From the NCBI GenBank assembly GCA_905233405.1, contig CAJOEG010000130.1, positions 1 through 6,904 on the forward strand: a stretch of DNA of 6,904 nucleotides, in the 5' to 3' direction. A model generated the notes under the pieces. It made no database searches, was not told the origin of the DNA, and was given only the letters and a program-made list of their open reading frames with translations. The translations under genes and the position numbers were made by a program. Positions within the stretch are counted from its first letter, which is position 1, and the number at the start of each line of letters is the position of its first letter. The DNA is from an uncultured Bacteroidales bacterium (lineage in GTDB: Bacteria > Bacteroidota > Bacteroidia > Bacteroidales > ML635J-15). Positions 5,421-6,904 of this stretch are shown here, one piece after another.

Positions 5421-6692
5421 TTACCGTTTAAATGCCACCTTTTTTGTAATAAAATTGCCGGATTTCATAGTGTAGCGGATAAAATACGCTCCAGGGATAT
5501 GGTTTTCGTAGTTATTATCGGCTCGACGACCAAGAACATCAAATACTTCGTACGAAACCACCTCCGATGTGTCAAATATTTCCTCGATTTGCGATGGATC
5601 GTCGGGATGGATATTGAAAATGGCACAGTTGTCAGTATTGAAACTAAGGTCTGGAGGAATATTAAAGGCTCCGAGTCGGTAGTAACCATCAGAATTGCCT
5701 CCCCATCCCCAATTTAAATGTAGCAAATCGTTGGCATCGTAGCCATCGCAAATAAATATGTGCGCGGTATTAGTTTCATCATCAGGGAAACTAGATACTA
5801 TCAGTGGCCGCCCTAAGTCGAGGTTGGTTTTCAGTTTTGAAATCCATTCTTCGTCGGAGTAGTCGTTTTTGAACTCTAACTCCATTTCGGGCGAGTATTT
5901 GAAATATGTCGTAAGTGCACCTACAATTGTACCGATTGCGGGATTAAAAAATTCTGCATCATATTCCATATCGAGCGATACACCGCAATGCCACAAAAGC
6001 GTTGCAACCGATGCTATAGCGGCACTGTCGGAATGAATAGATATTTCATTGGGCATATCGTTCCAGTTATATGCGGCATTTCCGAAATCAATCCCGCCGT
6101 GAGAACCTTGCCCTGTCTGCGGATAGCCCCAGTAGCGCATTACTTGTCCCATTGCTACGGCAGAACTGCCAGCCAAGGCGTGATTCCCATATTCATTAGC
6201 CATTTCTGGACAGAAAATATTGTATGGTTCATTCTGGCTCCATTTGGATCTTATAAGCGGTGCGACAGACAAATCGCGATTTTGCTCATTTACAAATCCA
6301 GTTGTCCCAACAAGTTCCCATTGGTGTGCCGTGACTTTGTCGGCGACAAAATTATTGTCAACGCCATATTGAATCTGTTCAACAAAATCATCAAGATGGC
6401 TCTGCACCTGAATAGGAATTTTGTCTTCTTCGAATCTGCCTTCGTTGGAATATGCTAGAATTGGAGTGACACAATTGTCCGCAGAGACTATAACGAAGCC
6501 GTTTGCCGTATTGAATATATAGAACGCCGCATCTCCGTTCTTAAGTTTATACGACTTGACAAATTGCAGATTGTCTGTTTTCATAAATTTTGCACCTATT
6601 GCTTTGGCAATATTAATGTCAACGGGATTGGCTTTTACAACTGATGTCATCAGGAAAAGCATTACGGCTAGCATAAAAACAAATCTATTCAT
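5421..6692 (-). CDS. Secreted C10 (streptopain-like) peptidase homologue with Ser in place of the catalytic Cys, T9SS cargo
   Basis: The 423 residues have the full layout of a Bacteroidota C10 peptidase. There is a signal peptide (1-21, VKA cleavage), then an inhibitory propeptide (about 22-135, with GFVIVSADNCVTPILAYSNEGRF), a papain-like C10 domain (about 145-365) and a T9SS-type sorting domain (about 375-423, EVFDVLGRR..IPGAYFIRYTMKSG..KKVAFKR). In SpeB the nucleophile lies in TGCVATATAQIM; here the block reads AGSSAVAMGQVM. Ser176 (AGT, complement of 6165-6167) takes the Cys place, seven residues before the conserved Gln183. His311 (AHIFICDGYD) and Asn327/Trp328 (HLNWGWGG) are kept at SpeB spacing (16 residues from His to Asn). 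The fold is therefore intact but normal cysteine-protease activity is not expected. It may be a catalytically dead binder, or less likely use Ser. TGT to AGT is a one-base change. ATG 6692 is chosen because the signal peptide begins there. The gene converges with the CHAT gene. Confidence 0.92.
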   Translation of the reverse strand: MNRFVFMLAVMLFLMTSVVKANPVDINIAKAIGAKFMKTDNLQFVKSYKLKNGDAAFYIFNTANGFVIVSADNCVTPILAYSNEGRFEEDKIPIQVQSHLDDFVEQIQYGVDNNFVADKVTAHQWELVGTTGFVNEQNRDLSVAPLIRSKWSQNEPYNIFCPEMANEYGNHALAGSSAVAMGQVMRYWGYPQTGQGSHGGIDFGNAAYNWNDMPNEISIHSDSAAIASVATLLWHCGVSLDMEYDAEFFNPAIGTIVGALTTYFKYSPEMELEFKNDYSDEEWISKLKTNLDLGRPLIVSSFPDDETNTAHIFICDGYDANDLLHLNWGWGGNSDGYYRLGAFNIPPDLSFNTDNCAIFNIHPDDPSQIEEIFDTSEVVSYEVFDVLGRRADNNYENHIPGAYFIRYTMKSGNFITKKVAFKR

Positions 6693-6718
6693 AATAATTT
6701 TAATTTTAAATCAAGATA

Positions 6719-6726
6719 CAAATATA
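6719..6726 (-). promoter_or_regulatory. Bacteroidota-type -7 promoter box of the C10 gene
   Basis: On the minus strand this reads TATATTTG, an exact TAnnTTTG match, 26 bases before the ATG at 6692. The short leader is almost pure A/T with no Shine-Dalgarno sequence. No clear -33 TTTG is seen upstream (about 6745-6750). Confidence 0.6.
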
Positions 6727-6766
6727 ATAATCATTTCTATGTCTGCCACCTTATTGGGATTTTTTT

Positions 6767-6786
6767 GTCGTTTCGCAGTCGTTTCG
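6767..6786. repeat. Direct repeat GTCGTTTCG, two copies 11 bases apart
   Basis: GTCGTTTCG occurs at 6767-6775 and 6778-6786. The 11-base spacing is about one helical turn, and the pair lies 41-60 bases upstream of the -7 box of the C10 gene, so an activator site is possible but unproven. Confidence 0.4.
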
Positions 6787-6804
6787 AGAACAGTGATACC
6801 TTTG

Positions 6805-6839
6805 AATCCTTTGCTGTAGCATAAGTATGGCAAAGGATT
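6805..6839. repeat. 10-bp inverted repeat AATCCTTTGC / GCAAAGGATT
   Basis: The perfect 10-bp arms lie at 6805-6814 and 6830-6839 around a 15-base loop. Only a short T run follows on the plus strand and none on the minus strand, so it is at best a weak terminator. The rest of 6840-6904 is AT-rich with no gene that I can see. Confidence 0.5.
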
Positions 6840-6904
6840 TTGAGGATATTTATATATACTTTATATAGTAGATTAATATTATAAACCACAAAATGTTGTA
6901 TTTT

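Noticed and set aside
2165..6692. CHAT protein and C10 homologue as one protease cascade system
   Set aside because: The genes are convergent with separate promoters and a repeat-filled gap, and both have altered or missing nucleophiles. Adjacency alone does not support a shared pathway.
6556..6819. Plus-strand 87-codon open frame with hydrophobic product
   Set aside because: It is the complement of the C10 signal peptide region and promoter. The hydrophobicity is a by-product, and there is no promoter or family match.

Overview
The window looks like a chromosomal piece of a Bacteroidota (Bacteroidales-like) genome. Three signs agree. Two exported proteins end in type IX secretion (T9SS) C-terminal sorting domains. 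Good matches to the Bacteroidota -7 promoter box (TAnnTTTG) precede two of the genes. The genes lack strong Shine-Dalgarno sites. No rRNA, tRNA, CRISPR array or intact insertion sequence was seen.

Layout: (1) 1-264, the 3' end of a secreted T9SS cargo protein, closed by a clear intrinsic terminator. (2) 387-1877, cysS, an intact cysteinyl-tRNA synthetase with its own promoter. (3) 1878-2164, a 287-base gap with 8-nt microrepeats, a frameshifted ~33-codon ORF remnant, several inverted repeats and a perfect 18-bp palindrome. (4) 2165-5109, a large exported TPR-CHAT protein (caspase-like peptidase fold). It is split by a frameshift exactly between the catalytic His motif and the catalytic Cys motif, so it is probably a pseudogene or a sequencing/assembly error. 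(5) 5110-5420, 311 bases packed with degenerate tandem repeats and a 12-codon scar that repeats the tail of the CHAT gene. (6) 5421-6692 on the minus strand, a complete secreted C10 (streptopain/SpeB-like) peptidase whose nucleophile position is Ser instead of Cys. (7) 6693-6904, its promoter region plus a direct and an inverted repeat.

The genes do not form an operon. cysS is housekeeping. The CHAT gene and the C10 gene converge and each has its own upstream region. Two damaged or altered protease-like proteins lie side by side: the CHAT frame is broken before its Cys, and the C10 homologue has Cys replaced by Ser while His, Asn and Trp remain. The intergenic DNA is the other notable content. 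The same 8-nt repeat family follows both cysS and the CHAT gene, and the CHAT 3' end carries a 23-bp repeat that looks like the scar of a lost tandem paralogue. I see no convincing new multi-gene defence or mobile system.
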